NCBI RefSeq assembly: GCF_041260155.1
Contig: NC_091928.1
Span: 31,832,888-31,896,887 of the forward strand
Length of the DNA: 64,000 bases
Direction: 5' to 3'
Origin: Ptychodera flava
Taxonomy: Eukaryota > Hemichordata > Enteropneusta > Ptychoderidae
The notes beneath the pieces are model-generated. The model saw nothing but the letters and a program-made list of their open reading frames with translations, was not told where the DNA came from and ran no database searches. Below are positions 24,501-37,262 of this stretch, one piece after another (position 1 is the first letter of the stretch; each line of letters starts with the position of its first letter). The translations under genes and the position numbers were made by a program.

Positions 24501-27500
24501 GCATAATGTCTGAAACAGAAATATGTAGCTATCATATCATTTATGTATCTGAACCAAGAATAATTTCCTATTTACTTTGTTTGTGAATATAGATTTCCTC
24601 TTAAGAAAACTGGGGTTATGGTAGTTGACAGTAAGGTTTCATTGCTTCAAAGGGATTACTTACTGAGAAAACCTTCCTTACGTTTTCATCATATGCATTG
24701 CTTTCTGCACTAACAATTACTCCATTCAATTTCTGCAGGTCCTATATTTCCTTTGACATCCTACGGCGAGTCATGAGTCAGTACTTCAACTATGACGTCC
24801 TCTACTGCATGAATATTACCGATATTGATGATAAAATCATCAAACGTGCCCGGCAGAACTATCTCTTTGAAGAGTACAAGAAGGCCATGAAATGTCCAAA
24901 TGGTTTATTAAAAGATATCAAAGAAGGAAAGCAGGTGTGAAGATTCTATTCATCCATAATTTCATGAACGCTCTTTTAAGTCAAATTGGATCTGGTTTAA
25001 CCCTTTGAACCCGGCTCGGACAAAAATGTCCGCATGATGTCTTAGGGTACCAGGGGGTCAGGGTGCAAAGGGTTAAACTTTTCAGGCTGATTCACCTCCT
25101 GAGATAAACAAACTAGATTTCCATGACACTTTCACATTCTAAATATAATTCAATTAACCCTTTGAGCGCCAAAGTCAATTTTTGTTGCTTCTTTAAAATA
25201 TAGCCCAGTCAAGTTTTCTCAGATTTTTGCCAAATTTTTGATTAAAAACTGTAGCCAATGAAATGTTATGTCCATTTGGTCCAAAATTATCAAAAAATTA
25301 CAAAAAAATTTATAAAAATTGGTAGCATGTTACACTAAAATTTTGGTGGAAAAATTACAGCACTCAAAGGGTCAAAGTTCAAGACAACATACAACATCAA
25401 GTATAGATTTTGATATCTAGTTGAAATCTTTGTTCAGACTTTACAGATGCATCAAATGCTTGAAATGTGCAGAACGTCGAGAAGTGATCTTGCTTTCAAA
25501 AATGTCATTCTTGCAGGCATACACAGTAATCTCTGTGGAGAGAGAGAATGAAAACATTTCACTGAGGGTAAAGAAACGCTTCAAGATTGTATCACCCATT
25601 GAGTATCAGGAAAAGCAAAGTTGCCAGAAAATTATACTCTCGACTGCCTCTTTGTGTTTTAAGTTTTTTCTGGATGTAGTGAGTGCCACAGGCAAGCAGT
25701 ATGATTGATGATTGGAACCTAATGGCACCAAAATCTACTTCAAGTTCAAGATCATAGCTTCTATGAATTTTATTTCAGAACTACACTGACAAGTTTGAAA
25801 AAGAAACAGACCCAGATAAAAGGAACATGCTGGAACGAATTCTCAAGAAAGTGGAGGGTGGGAGGTCAGATCTACAAACGCATCTGAACAACATAAAAGA
25901 AGCAAATAATGATAATCAAGCCGTTATGCAGGTACTGTGTGACTCAAAATTCTTTGCTCGTGTCTTTTGCTATAGCATTTTCTCTCTAATCTTTTGTTAT
26001 GAGGTTTTCTGATGTGGTCTGTGATAAATTCGTACTGTGTATATTTGCGTGTTACTCATTCTAGACCTCCATGGAGGTGTGTCAAGTCACACAACTGCAA
26101 GCCGTAGGTTTTGAAAATGATATCAACCTGAAGGCGATTTCATCTTTCAAAGGTGCAATGGCCATGAATTTTCTATAAAGTATTTCATAATTTGTATCGT
26201 AGCAAAAGAAGTTTATCTGTTTATTTTTGCTCTCTGACTCTAGTTGATATGCAAAATATTTTCCTTGCTAAGGCAATGGATTGTACGTAATATTCAATGT
26301 TATTGTTGGAAAATAAATTCTAATCCGGACCATGATCCATGTTGAAACAATAACATTGGACGTAATACATGCAGTTTGACAAGCTGAACACTAGTTCAAC
26401 AAGAAATGGTTGTTTTTTAAGTACAGAAAAAGTACAAGAAAATTCATCAAAAGTAACTGCTAACGGGGCTGTACACCTTTCCCTATTTGCAGAGAGTTGT
26501 GGAAGAGAGCCGGGATGTTTTAGCAGATTTACTGGATGGCAGGAAGGGACATGAAATCACAGATAATTCAATATTTTCATCGTTACCTCAACACTGGGAG
26601 GCGGAATACCACAAAGACATGACAGCTCTCAATGCAAGTAAAAATATTCATTTTCTTGACTTGTCCATTACAAAACTAAAAAAAATGATTTGGTTATATC
26701 TTTAATCAATCATAAAATTAACTGAAATATTGGTATTTTCACAGGTAAATAGAGTTTTCACAGGGAGGTACTTATCAGCTGATGATAGAATAATTTCGAT
26801 TGGTTCATTTGTATGGCATGATGTAGGTTAGCTGACCACAAAGGTCACTGATTGGTTGAGAGCAAGCCCAGTGATTTGAATATCAATGAAAATATATGTG
26901 TAACAATTCTGGGAAGTTACCAAATATACTCTCGAAGTGTGTGTCTCCAGTCGTGATTTTGTGTATCTCCACTCATGTGAATTCGGGCAGATTAAGTGAA
27001 AGCCAAGTGTTGAGGGATTTGTCCCTCTGTGTAAGTGGTTTAATACAGTCATGTAAGTGGTAAACAAGCCATGCCTGTCAATGTTCCTTCACATGCCGTC
27101 TGTGTGATAACTCTGCATACAAATGTATATTCACTTTACTGTGTTTTCTGTATATTAGGTACTGCCAGCTGACGTACTGACGAGGGTCAGCGAGTACATC
27201 CCAGAGGTCATCGAGTATGTGAAGAAGATCATAGACAATGGCTATGCGTAAGTCAGATCACTGCATTATGACTTTTTTCTGGTAAGAAATTTGGTAAAGA
27301 GTTGAAGTTGACCATTTGCTACAGGCAGGAGTATGCTGTGTTTGGCAGGGCTCTGTGTTGACCAGTCGGTGTTTGTGTTCCAAGCAGCAGAGTAACATGC
27401 ATGTGGATGACATTAACTGACTTACAGCAAGACTTTCATCAGATCCAGTCGCCTTGAGCTGGATATCACTTGTGGACTTGAATACAGAGACATGGTGAAC

Positions 27501-30500
27501 AAACCAAAAAATTACTGCTCTGCAGAGAGGTCCCTCTGTCCATCTGGTATTATTCATGTTTTTGCATGTATTCAAATTTTCCATTGAAAACAGCAATATT
27601 GGATGAAACCAATATTGACTGAAGGGTTTGTAGGCTATTTATTTATTTATTTATTTATTTATTTATTTCACTTTAAAGGATTACCCATTTCCATGCTCAA
27701 ATCGAGTTAAAAATACCCAATAAGGCTGTAATCTCCCATTGGGTCCTAATTAAACACACAGAACTAAAATCCAATAAGTGTTAAAAAAAACAATGAAGTC
27801 AAATAGCAGACAAATAAAAATATAAATAAAATATTTAAAAATCAACAAAGCAAAGAGAATTTTTTTTTGATAAAAATGATGCTATTACAAATGAGTCACT
27901 GTTATTCTGTATTGACCTTTGCTTTACGTTCACCTTTGTGTGTACACAGTTATCAAATTTTCACAAAACGTGTAACATCTACCATTCCAAAGATTCCTTC
28001 TGCCTCTTCCGTTTTACCTTCACTTGATTCAGCTGATTATGTCCATTATGATTTCCTTTTTCAGATACGAGTCAAACGGCTCCGTGTATTTCTCAGTGTC
28101 GACCTTTGACTCTGCCGAGAACCACAGCTATGCAAAGCTGGTACCGGAGGGTGTAGGGGACAGCAAGGCCCTGCAGGAGGGGGAGGGTGATCTTAGCATC
28201 ACCCAGGACAGACTGGATGAGAAGAAATCCCCCAACGACTTTGCTGTGTGGAAAGCTTCCAAGCCAGGTGAACCTGCATGGGACTCACCTTGGGGAAAGG
28301 TGAGAGGTCAAAGGTCATTTACACCCACTGTGTATTCATCGTGCACAGAATACAGATAAATGCTTTACAAAGCTTAAAAACTGTGAGCTTTTGGTAGAGG
28401 AAAATGTTTCTCTTATTATGAAGTGAATCTGGATGCAAAGCAGTTCTTTTGGAGGGTCTTGCAGGGGTGAGCAATTTATTTTCAGATTCACTAGCCCTTG
28501 AGCTAGTTTCAAAATTGGCTCATTAGCCGTGGCCTTCTACAAGTCCACTAGTCAAAATTTTAGTACCAAATGAATGGTCAACTAGTTCATTGATAAGTAG
28601 TTATGTGGAAACAGCAAGACTAGTCTGTGATATCAGTCAACTTTGACCTCAGCAAGTCAGTAAATTCTTGTCTTTATCAATGCTGAAAGAAACCTGTCCG
28701 AAAGCCTAGAGAGGATGGCCTAGATGTTCAATCCTAAACACGAGACTATGTAGAATACAGGGATTATGCATTGTAAATACATTAAAAAAACTTGCTCACA
28801 GATTTTTTTCATTACTTTTTTCACCAGGGTCGTCCAGGCTGGCATATTGAGTGTTCGGTAATGGCAAGCTGCATTCTGGGAGAATCCTTGGACATTCACA
28901 CAGGGGGAGTTGATTTGAAATTCCCTCACCATGACAATGAACTTGCCCAGGCTGAGGTAGGTACACATAATGTTGAAATACAATGAATGTATAATTTGCA
29001 GCAAGTGTGCCGAAGGTCAAGGGTGAAGTTCATGCTCACAGTCTGGAGTCCTGCTGCCAATTTTTTTTTGTACCAATAATATGATGTTGTCATTATCTCT
29101 ATCCAGTAGGCTGTAACTCTCTCAAGATGAAAAAATTGCTACAATAATGGCTTTTTGTTTTCATATGAAAATTTAGTACTGTTGTGAAATTTGTGATGCA
29201 CTTGGTAATTTTTTGTGGTGATATCATAACTAAAGCTCTCTTGGTACTTTAACCTGTCAAGAATATGGAAACCATGAGTAAATTTTGAAACATCAATTTA
29301 TTATCTGTACATCAGGAATTAGTCTTGAAATTTGCTGATTTTTATTTGACAATCATAGTGCTTTTACCAATGTTCTTTTGTACCATAGGCTTACTATGGT
29401 AATGACCACTGGGTTAGATACTTCCTACACTCCGGACACCTGACGATAGCCGGCTGCAAGATGTCCAAATCGCTGAAAAATTTCATCTCCATCAAAGACG
29501 CCTTGGAGAAGCACTCCTCCAGGCAACTCCGGCTGATGTTCTTACTCCATTCCTGGAAAGACACCCTGGACTACTCCGCCAATACCATGGAAAATGCTAT
29601 CCAGTATGAAAAAGTCATGAATGTAAGTGTGGCATGGGACCGGACATGCTATAGCGATATCTGGAGAAGAATCCGCTGTTTGGTGATTTAGTCTGTGTTA
29701 GTAAGGTGCTGTGGATGATAAAAATATATCAACATACTGAGGAAATGTTTTGCAGTCAGAGGGAGGGGATTCTATCCATCGCGATCATTGTTTGCAAATT
29801 AACACTGAGTAAATGCAGTGTTTGAACCACAGAAACTGCTTGTTAGTGTGATAATTAATCACCATACAGGCTTTTGAAATAAAATATTTATTACCGGTAT
29901 TCAAAATGGTTAGTGGTTTAAATATCAAACATAGATATTCAGAAATATATCACAGTGTGTCAGTGGAAAGTTAAAATCATAATTTCTTTGTGTGATTATC
30001 ACATTTCAGAACTCTTGTTTTGGGTAGAGTGTTTGTCACGTTCATGTTTTCAATTATCCATGGTATCCATGTAAAATATTTGAATACAAGACGATTATTA
30101 TAATGCATGGGAGATTGGAGGACTCCACAACTGACATGACTGTGCTTGTAAGTCACAGTGAAGTGTTCTCATGCCTCGCAAGAGGGCAAGCTCTCTGGTT
30201 GTGCGCGTGACGAAATAGTTGACAAAACGGCCATGTGTCAGCCATATCGGATCGACTTGCAAAACATAATGATGTCACTTTATGTAAGGGACTTCTCCAA
30301 GTTAGAATTCTCCAAGTTACAATCAAAGCAATCACAAGGAACTGTGACCTTGACCATGATTAATACCGTGTATTTCTGTTTCGCCTTTCCAGGAATTCTT
30401 CCTCAATGTCAAGGACATTCTCCGCAATGCTGCTCCTGGACCTGAGAAGTTCTTGAAGTGGAACCAGGCTGAACTGAAACTTTCTGAACAGTAAGTTGTG

Positions 30501-32160
30501 ACATTCACTCATTGCTTTCTTTGTAAGATACACAGGCAAGACTAAAGGACACTGCATCTGTATTGAGCCACAGTACAATTTATCACTATATTAGGGGGTA
30601 TGTTTGTTCCAGAGTATTCATTTATTATGAAAGACCACCACAGGCAAGCACTGGATTATACCTTATGGGAGATGGGTCCACTGTTGTTCAGGTGTGCTGC
30701 TGTTCTGGTCCTAGATGATCGTAAGGCATAAAAATATCATTGCTGTCTTTTTATAAGTATTTTGATTCTGTGGCTAATGAGTCAGCCAAAGTGACATATG
30801 TGTATCCAGATTCCCTGACAGTTTAGCCATATCTGATATATTCAGATTCCCTGGCATCTGAGTTCACCCCATCCAACAAATTTATACTCTATGTAGCATT
30901 TTGACGACTCAGTCTGATGTTGCTGTGAAAGAGAATATTTAGTCAAGAAACCTGGCAAATGACTTGTACAGTCCATGTGAAAGTTGAGCAATTTTCTGCC
31001 ATAAATTCTAAGAGTGATTCAAGTCAAGACTATTTGATGATATTTTTTACAAAACAGACTAAGAAAGTAGAGAGTACTTCTGACTACTGACAGATTATTC
31101 TTACTTTTTGACAGCAAACTGAGGATACCAATTGTGATATTGTCTATAGGAGTGACTAGCCCCCTAGCTCAGTCTACTGATAGCTGGCAGTCTGTTTGAA
31201 AATTTCAACCAAGGTTATTCACATTTACCTCTGTGACCATACGTGCTTACTTTCAAATTTTGTTTTGTAGATTTCAGCAAGTCAAAGCCGATGTAGAGAA
31301 GGCCCTGTGTGACTCCATTGACACAAAGTCGGCCATGGACGCCATGAAAGAACTTGTCGGCTACAGTAATGTCTACATTAGAGACAGCAAATCAGACAAG
31401 CAGTTGCCAAACAGTATACTTCTCAGAAATATTGCGGCCTATCTTACACAGATGTTTAAGGTGAGTCAAGGGTCAAAGGTTAACCAAAGGTCAAGGGTTA
31501 CATTAAGGAGAAAAATTGCATAAATATGACTAAGTAATTTATAGTACACAATTATTTATATTCAAGTTTCAGCCTATTGCTTTTCATACTATGTACATGG
31601 TACAAGAAATTTGTTACAGTGGTTAAAATTTTTCCTCGAAATTTTACAAGCTAAAGATGGTATTATCTGCTCAAGATCCTATCATTTAATTTTGTTGTGT
31701 CAGTCTTCAGTCTTGGACAACGGCCATAGAGATTTACAGCATGTTGATACATTCATAATATTCCACAAAAAGACAACATTTCAATAATATTCAGTGTTTT
31801 TTACATGTTCCCAAACTTCGTAGATTTTTGGTGCCATAGAGGGCGATGAACCGATAGGATTTCCAATGGGTGCAGGTCAGAACAACACAAATGTAAGTTC
31901 CAAGTATTTCTCATGTAAATTTTATGGTCAGTTTGTAAATTCATGAAACAGTGTTTGAATGATTCCATACTCTGTACACTATTTTTATTTCGGCAAAGTA
32001 TGAAAAACACACCAACTGGAAATTTTCACGAATTTTCTACCTTGCAAAAGTTTGCAGCAAGTACTGGTACAATGAATTCACAAGCTAATATGTGTAAAGT
32101 ACAAACACAGACACCTAGATAATGAATGGACGAATATAGTCAGTTGTGTGAAAACCATAG

Positions 32161-32223
<63 letters not shown>

Positions 32224-35200
32224 GGAGGTAAGAATTAGCGCTGATTGTAAAAAATCTGTTGGTCAAGATGCCACCCATGATCATCAGCAAGAGTCTCAAT
32301 CTTTTACCCGGTAGTGTTGCTTCAATGTACTTTACAGGAATATTTTATTCACTTCAAAGCACAGAATCATTTGAATCATCCAATCATGTGTTTGTAACCA
32401 TGTGACGAATATATGTATGATTGTGTAGACATATTAAATGTGTGTCTATGTTTATAAAGGATAGTCCATTACAATATTAGATTTTATGTCACATTCGCCT
32501 TTGCTCCTTCTTTGAAGAACTTGATGAGTGGATGGGATGACTCAATTTTGACGTGCCAATATTTTGGAAAAAGTTAATGCCATGTTTCATTTCTCATACA
32601 CAGCTTGAAGAAACTGTCATGCCATACGTGAAGGCATTTGCTGATTTCAGGGACAGTGTACGACAAGTAGCCAGAGAAAAGAAAGGTAAAATAAAGACAC
32701 CCCTTCCCCACCCCCACTCCTTAGGACATACATGTGAACTGCCCCTGTGTTGATACTAAGGCGCTGATTACCAGTTTTCCTTCCTTTTCCTTCCATGGAA
32801 ATTGGGAGCTATCTTCCACAGTTAACCCTTTCACTTTAGTAGAGCCCTATTGTTGTCTTTGACAAAGTTGGACCATTCCATTGTTTGGAGGGAAGGGAAC
32901 ATATACACTTACTTACTCTGTGTGCACTGGAAATCACAATATTTTTATACAGTCTTTGATTCAGTCGAGGGATTTCTAGAAATTTCCTTTAACCCTTTCA
33001 CTACTAAAGTTTAGTAGAGCCCTATTGTTGTCTTTGACAAAGTTGGACCATTCCATTGTTTGAAGGGAAGGAAACATATACACTTACTTACATTGGTGTG
33101 CACTGGAAATCACAAGATTTTTATACAGTCTTTGATTCAGTTAAGAGATTTCTAGAAATTTCCCTTAGCTATATACCAGTACATGTAATATGTAAAATTT
33201 TCACAGGTCAAAGAGGACTTTCTGGATCTGTGTAACTTTCATTTGACCAAAAAATTACACCGACTTGCACACTGCGGCTCTCTTCTGATAACTGCTAAGG
33301 TTACTTCAAGAATTTATGGGTTTTTTTTGCACACAGTCGTGGAAGTCTTAAAGCTGTGTGATGAACTTCGAGACGACGTCTTGCCAGAATTAGGAGTGCG
33401 TCTTGAAGACCATGAAGGCCAACCCACTGTTGTCAAATTGGTGGACAAAGACATTCTCATGAAGGAAAGGGAACAAGCTAGACAGGTTTGTGTTGTCTGC
33501 ATATTTGTATGTTCCTAAAAGATGCCAACAATTTTGTCTTTGAACAATTGTTCGGTTTGTTTGTATGTGAAGGATTATCATGGTTTAATATCAGTGCTGA
33601 AGTAAGAGAATTTCAGCATCAAGTCGTATGCCATATGAGATATGCAGGTATTTGATTAATAGAGGGTCAAAAATGACGTCCCATAGGGCAAGTTTGGTAT
33701 TTTTCTATTTTTTTTTGAAAAATATTTGGATCAGAATCTGGTTGCATGATAAATTAGTGGTCAACAAAAATTGACCTTTAACCCCTATGCTATCATCACG
33801 GTGGCACCAATGTCTTCCTGCTTACCAAAGCTAATATGAACGTGTGTACATTCTCACTGGAATTATCTGGCACCAAAAATAGTACCGGAAATTCCCAGCG
33901 TTCAAGGTAGAGGGCAGTCAATGGGTCAATTTCAGTTACTCTTGTATGTATACCAGCAATGTGTGTCTGTGAGTATACACCCAAACCTCAGAATTCCAGT
34001 GCATCATGGTTAGGATGTGTATTGAAATATCAATATTTTAATTTTTAGCTGATTTCAAGAAAATATTTCTGGACATGGGAAGGACCTAAAACAGTGACTT
34101 ATTTCATCAGAAAGGTCCAATGATAAAAGGAAAATTACTATTGTAGAGTGCTTTGAGCATATCTGTCAATTTGATCAAAATAGCCTATTTTAAACTTTTT
34201 GGTATTTTTTTTTTTGAAGCTTGCTGAAGAAAAGCAGAGGAAGAAAGAAGAAGCCAAACAAAAGGAGAGAGAAAGGCAGGCTGCGAAGGAAGCACAGCGC
34301 CGGATACCGCCCGGAGAATTATTCCTTAAAGAGATGGATAAATACTCACAATTTGACTCAAGGGTGAGTCGGAATATTTCTTCTAATTTCAACACTGGTA
34401 GCATGCTTTGCTTGTTTCATGCCTATGGTGTTATTATATGTGTTTGCTCATGTTTACTGACACTCACACTGAAACTAGACTAATCTTGACTTCAGTGAGA
34501 ATATCATAACAGACTTGGAAATTTAATGAAAGCAATATTCCATTGCATTTTATCACTTTGAAATTTCATTATTTTCCTGACATCAATGGAATAATAGCAT
34601 GCAAAGTTCAATTATCTGTAGTTCTCCTTGAAGGAAAAGCGTTGTTGTTTTAATTACTCAGACATGACCCCCATGGCAATTTTTCCTCTTATCAGGGTCT
34701 TTTGTATCATTGAAAAGTCAGTTAAATTTGTATCTTGCTTGACATATGCTGAAAGAGACTGAAGATAGTTTGCGCCTCACTTTCTTCAGTGAAGCTTTCA
34801 ACCATTCTCTTACTGAATCAAGAGTTCAAATCAAGGATTCCCAAGCAAATTTTGTCATTGGAGAAAACAAATTTTCTATTTGTAACCTTTCCCAATATTT
34901 GAAATTCAAATAGCTGCTCTCCACGGCAAAATATAAAAAAATAAATTATCAAAAGCCATTTACATTTAGTCCATGGTTGATTTTCAGGCATTTTATGTAG
35001 ACGTAGGAAAAAAAAGAACATTTTTGTAGTGCATACATTGTACAGTAAATTTGCTCTGTTAATTACCCTGAGGTTTTAAACCTGAAATGCCTGATATGCG
35101 CATCAGTACTACATTTGCATTGCGTTGGCTACCGCATAATTACGAACTTTGACCTTTCTTTCAGGGCATTCCTACCCATGATGCAAAGGGAGAACCACTC

Positions 35201-35287
35201 AGCAACAAGCAAATCAAGAAACTGACAAAAGCTTACGAACAGCAAGAAAAACTTCACAATGAATATTTGAAAAGTCAGCAACAATAA
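21511..35287 (+). CDS. CARS1: Cytosolic cysteine--tRNA ligase, complete, 16 exons
   Basis: Exons: 21511-21523, 22964-23144, 24739-24934, 25779-25931, 26493-26633, 27159-27247, 28065-28299, 28828-28956, 29389-29622, 30393-30490, 31271-31460, 31824-31892, 32604-32685, 33337-33485, 34220-34363, 35165-35287. Phases join throughout, giving 741 residues (human 748). It charges tRNA-Cys with cysteine in the cytosol. Class I signatures: H-M-G-H (60-63) and K-M-S-K-S (403-407). Zinc ligands by family analogy: Cys51 (C-G-P-T-V-Y-D), Cys345 (W-H-I-E-C-S), and His370/Glu374 (H-H-D-N-E). The C-terminal part has a charged Lys/Glu helix and the eukaryotic extension ending K-S-Q-Q-Q. The second of two tandem ATGs is chosen: it has A at -3, G at +4, and gives M-A-D as in vertebrates. 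The fifth intron uses a GC donor. Introns hold several MITEs. Confidence 0.97.
23305..23942. mobile_element. Foldback MITE family, copy A (CARS1 intron 2)
   Basis: Ends are imperfect inverse copies: GCCAGTAGCTTAAACTTT at left, and AAAGTTTACAGCTTTATGGGCC at right. Internal words are shared in order with copies B, C and D: CTGCTCCCC, TTCAGCTTGTCAACTCAGC, GACAAGTGAATAC, ACTAGAATTCAAAT, ACAATAA, GGGAGTAGAACAA, CATGCAAAACAA. Interrupted by the nested element at 23475-23791; without it the length is about 320 bp. Confidence 0.8.
23475..23791. mobile_element. Nested PIF/Harbinger-type MITE with TAA target duplication
   Basis: Inverted repeats of about 33 bp start GGCCAAAAAAAA and run into AAAGAAATGTTTCTGGTCA at both ends. 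TAA flanks each side (23472-23474 and 23792-23794). Copy B of the host MITE has the equivalent uninterrupted site (ACAATAACCATGCA), so this copy inserted later. Contains a short (AAAT)n run near its right end. Confidence 0.88.
24227..24315 (+). mobile_element. CCCTTT-ended small MITE, diverged copy
   Basis: Same order of words as 60827-60910: AACCCCTTTACC, ATGGTTTGGACCAAATCCAT, ATTTACAAGGAACTG. Ends are eroded. Confidence 0.55.
25001..25072. mobile_element. 72-bp MITE with TTAA target duplication
   Basis: TTAA at 24997-25000 and 25073-25076 bracket a unit starting CCCTTTGAAC and ending GTGCAAAGGG. TTAA duplications with CCC-type ends suggest mobilisation by a piggyBac-like (or Kolobok-like) transposase. 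Confidence 0.75.
25158..25371. mobile_element. 214-bp MITE of the CCCTTTG group
   Basis: Begins after TTAA with CCCTTTGAGCGC and ends GCACTCAAAGGG before TCAA (a one-base-changed TTAA). The interior is A/T-rich. Confidence 0.7.
32164..32227 (+). repeat. (GA)n microsatellite in CARS1 intron 12
   Basis: GA dinucleotides over about 60 bp with one interruption near 32211. Confidence 0.95.
32822..33172 (+). repeat. Tandem duplication, 175-bp unit, CARS1 intron 13
   Basis: Two head-to-tail copies, each starting TTAACCCTTTCACT and containing AGAGCCCTATTGTTGTCTTT, ACAAAGTTGGACCATTCCAT and TTTTTATACAGTCTTTGATT. The spacing (32841 to 33016) is 175 bp. The starts resemble the TTAA/CCCTTT MITE group. 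Confidence 0.9.
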
Positions 35288-35298
35288 TTTTTGACTGA

Positions 35299-35304
35299 AA
35301 TAAA
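35299..35304 (+). terminator. CARS1 polyadenylation signal
   Basis: AATAAA 12 bases after the stop codon; a further AATAAA lies near 35417. The 3' UTR is therefore short or medium, depending on which is used. Confidence 0.55.
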
Positions 35305-36593
35305 AGAATTATTTAAATTGTATAATATTGCCTTTCCAGTTCACACTTATCTGATATGCCCACAGGGACCTGAGGCATCACATTTTATGTGTCAGTTATC
35401 TTATAATTTGTGATAAATAAATTTATTTGTTGTTTACATATTGATATCATCAGAAATGCATGAAGAATAGATGTGTACTGTAGGTTTCTGTGACATGACT
35501 TAGAAATAAGCTATCATGAATTCCACATCCAATACAATACCTATACATATACGTCACACTAGAGTTCAACTGTGCACATTGAGCAGTAACCGTACCTCTA
35601 TGGCTATTTATATTTTCCTTCTGCCCAAACTCTGAACAACTCTAAAGAAACCAGAAATGAAAGCAACAAAAACAACATACACAACAACAAATAAGTATCT
35701 TCCAATTTTATTCTCCATTAACAATACTTAAATGACATCTAAAAGGTGATTTCTGAGGTCCCTTGATGCTCCATGAACCATATTTTATGTTCCTTTGTTA
35801 GGCACGTATCCTCAATTGAAAATGCCTTTTATCAGAATTTTAAAGGAAGATTTTTTGTACACCAAGCTGCCATCAAGAGAACTATTTGTAAGGTTGACAA
35901 ACTAAAAGGTCAAGACAGTGTATTTACTGTCTGTGAATCCAAGACCTGATTTGACCAGTTCACTGTTTTGATACCTACCAAGTAAGACCATTTTGCTCTT
36001 CCAACAATTGTGCTACCTCCCCCTAGAAATATAAGGCTTCAGATTTCCTGCTATTGCTATGGTCAGTATTCATTTTCATGCTTTCTGTTCAACCATGACA
36101 TTTTGTAGCAAGCGTTTCCAACACTTTTTGAGTCTGAATGTCAGTTATGTCGAAGACTAGATCTTGCTTGTAAAATAAGGGCACCAAATAAACCAAATAA
36201 ATTATAAATTCTCTGACTGTTGTGGGTGCAATATGTGGTTTGATTTCATCAAAATTGAATGGAAGACTCTGAAAGAGGGCCACACATAGTTTAGTGATGG
36301 GTACTTGTTTCGGGGGGGGGGGGGGAGTATTGTAGCTCACATGGCATCTACCCTGTATAGTGCAATTTATACAGCAATTGAGGCTGCAGGCTACAGCCTG
36401 TTAATAGATAGCAGAAATTTTGCTCTAAACTGTTAATTAGCAGATTTTTACACTAAGATTGCCATCCAATGTTTAAAACTAAATAAAATCTCTCTGTCTT
36501 AAACTCACACATTTGCTTTTTCTTTCACCAGTTTTATCTGTTTATATTGCGCATAGTTTCCATCTCAAAGAGAGGCTGGTGCACAGGCCGGAC
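35305..36593. other. Intergenic; no gene recognised
   Basis: AT-rich and non-coding between CARS1 and the hairpin at 36594. A G-run of about 14 bases lies at 36312-36326. Confidence 0.45.
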
Positions 36594-36662
36594 AGGCAGG
36601 ACGTCCAATATACTTAGCGTATACCCCTTTTGTATACTCCTAGTATATTGGACACCCTGCCT
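36594..36662. repeat. Short hairpin of about 30-bp arms
   Basis: GGCAGGACGTCCAATATACT and its near inverse AGTATATTGGACACCCTGCC close around a CCCCTTTT loop. Probably a snapback MITE remnant. Confidence 0.7.
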
Positions 36663-36776
36663 GACCCGCCATCCGTCTGGCCATCTGTGACATACACAAC
36701 TCATACACATACAGCGTTTTTATCTAGTGCTGCTCCTCAGAAAGGAAGCTCAACCCAGATGAAATACTAACTCCAG

Positions 36777-37262
36777 GTGCGCCAACTAAGCTGTTCGTGC
36801 AGAAAGGTGTTCGTGCGCAATTTTTCAGCGGGCGGGCAAATTTCAAAACTAATCAGAGGGCAGGGAGAAAAAGTCAGTATTAACTGTGGGCGGTGAAGAA
36901 ATTTCATATTTTCAGTGGGCGGACAGAATATTTTTGACAGTGGGTAACGGAAAATACGGAGAGGGAGGGGAAAGTTGTGCTTGATAGAACTTGTGGGGAG
37001 ATATAAGCGCCTAACTTAGAGGGGCGCAATGTTCTAAGGTATAGTACTAGCTGCTTTCAAGGTTTTGCGCTGTCTTTGATTGCCTAGAGGACATTAAGTG
37101 GACAATGGGGAATGTCAGTAGTGGGGAGAGGGAAGTGGGGAGCTTGAATTGTTGTGGGGGGTGGGGAGCGGGCAGACCATAGATACTGGAGGGCAGTGGG
37201 CGTCAAAATTCAGTGGGAGGGCATTTTTCCCGTGTATGCTAGTGGGAGGGCAGTTACGAACA
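36777..37262 (+). mobile_element. Minisatellite-bearing non-autonomous element, copy 2
   Basis: Begins AGCTGTTCGTGC and ends with the inverse ACGAACAGCT. The interior is a string of degenerate units of about 30 bp with GTGGGAGGGCA or GTGGGCGG cores and A/T-rich tails. CTA occurs on both outer sides and could be a 3-bp target duplication. Same family as 12433-12803, in the opposite orientation. Confidence 0.6.

Noticed and set aside
25421-25708. 95-codon ORF in CARS1 intron 3
   Set aside because: Exons on both sides already join in phase and match the family; this frame adds a segment not present in other CARS1 proteins.
26828-27067. 79-codon minus-strand ORF within CARS1 intron 5
   Set aside because: Antisense to an intron, no domain, no promoter or splice evidence.
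31144-31205. Possible tRNA A-box (TAGCTCAGTCTACTGA) in CARS1 intron 10
   Set aside because: No B-box at the expected distance and no acceptor stem.
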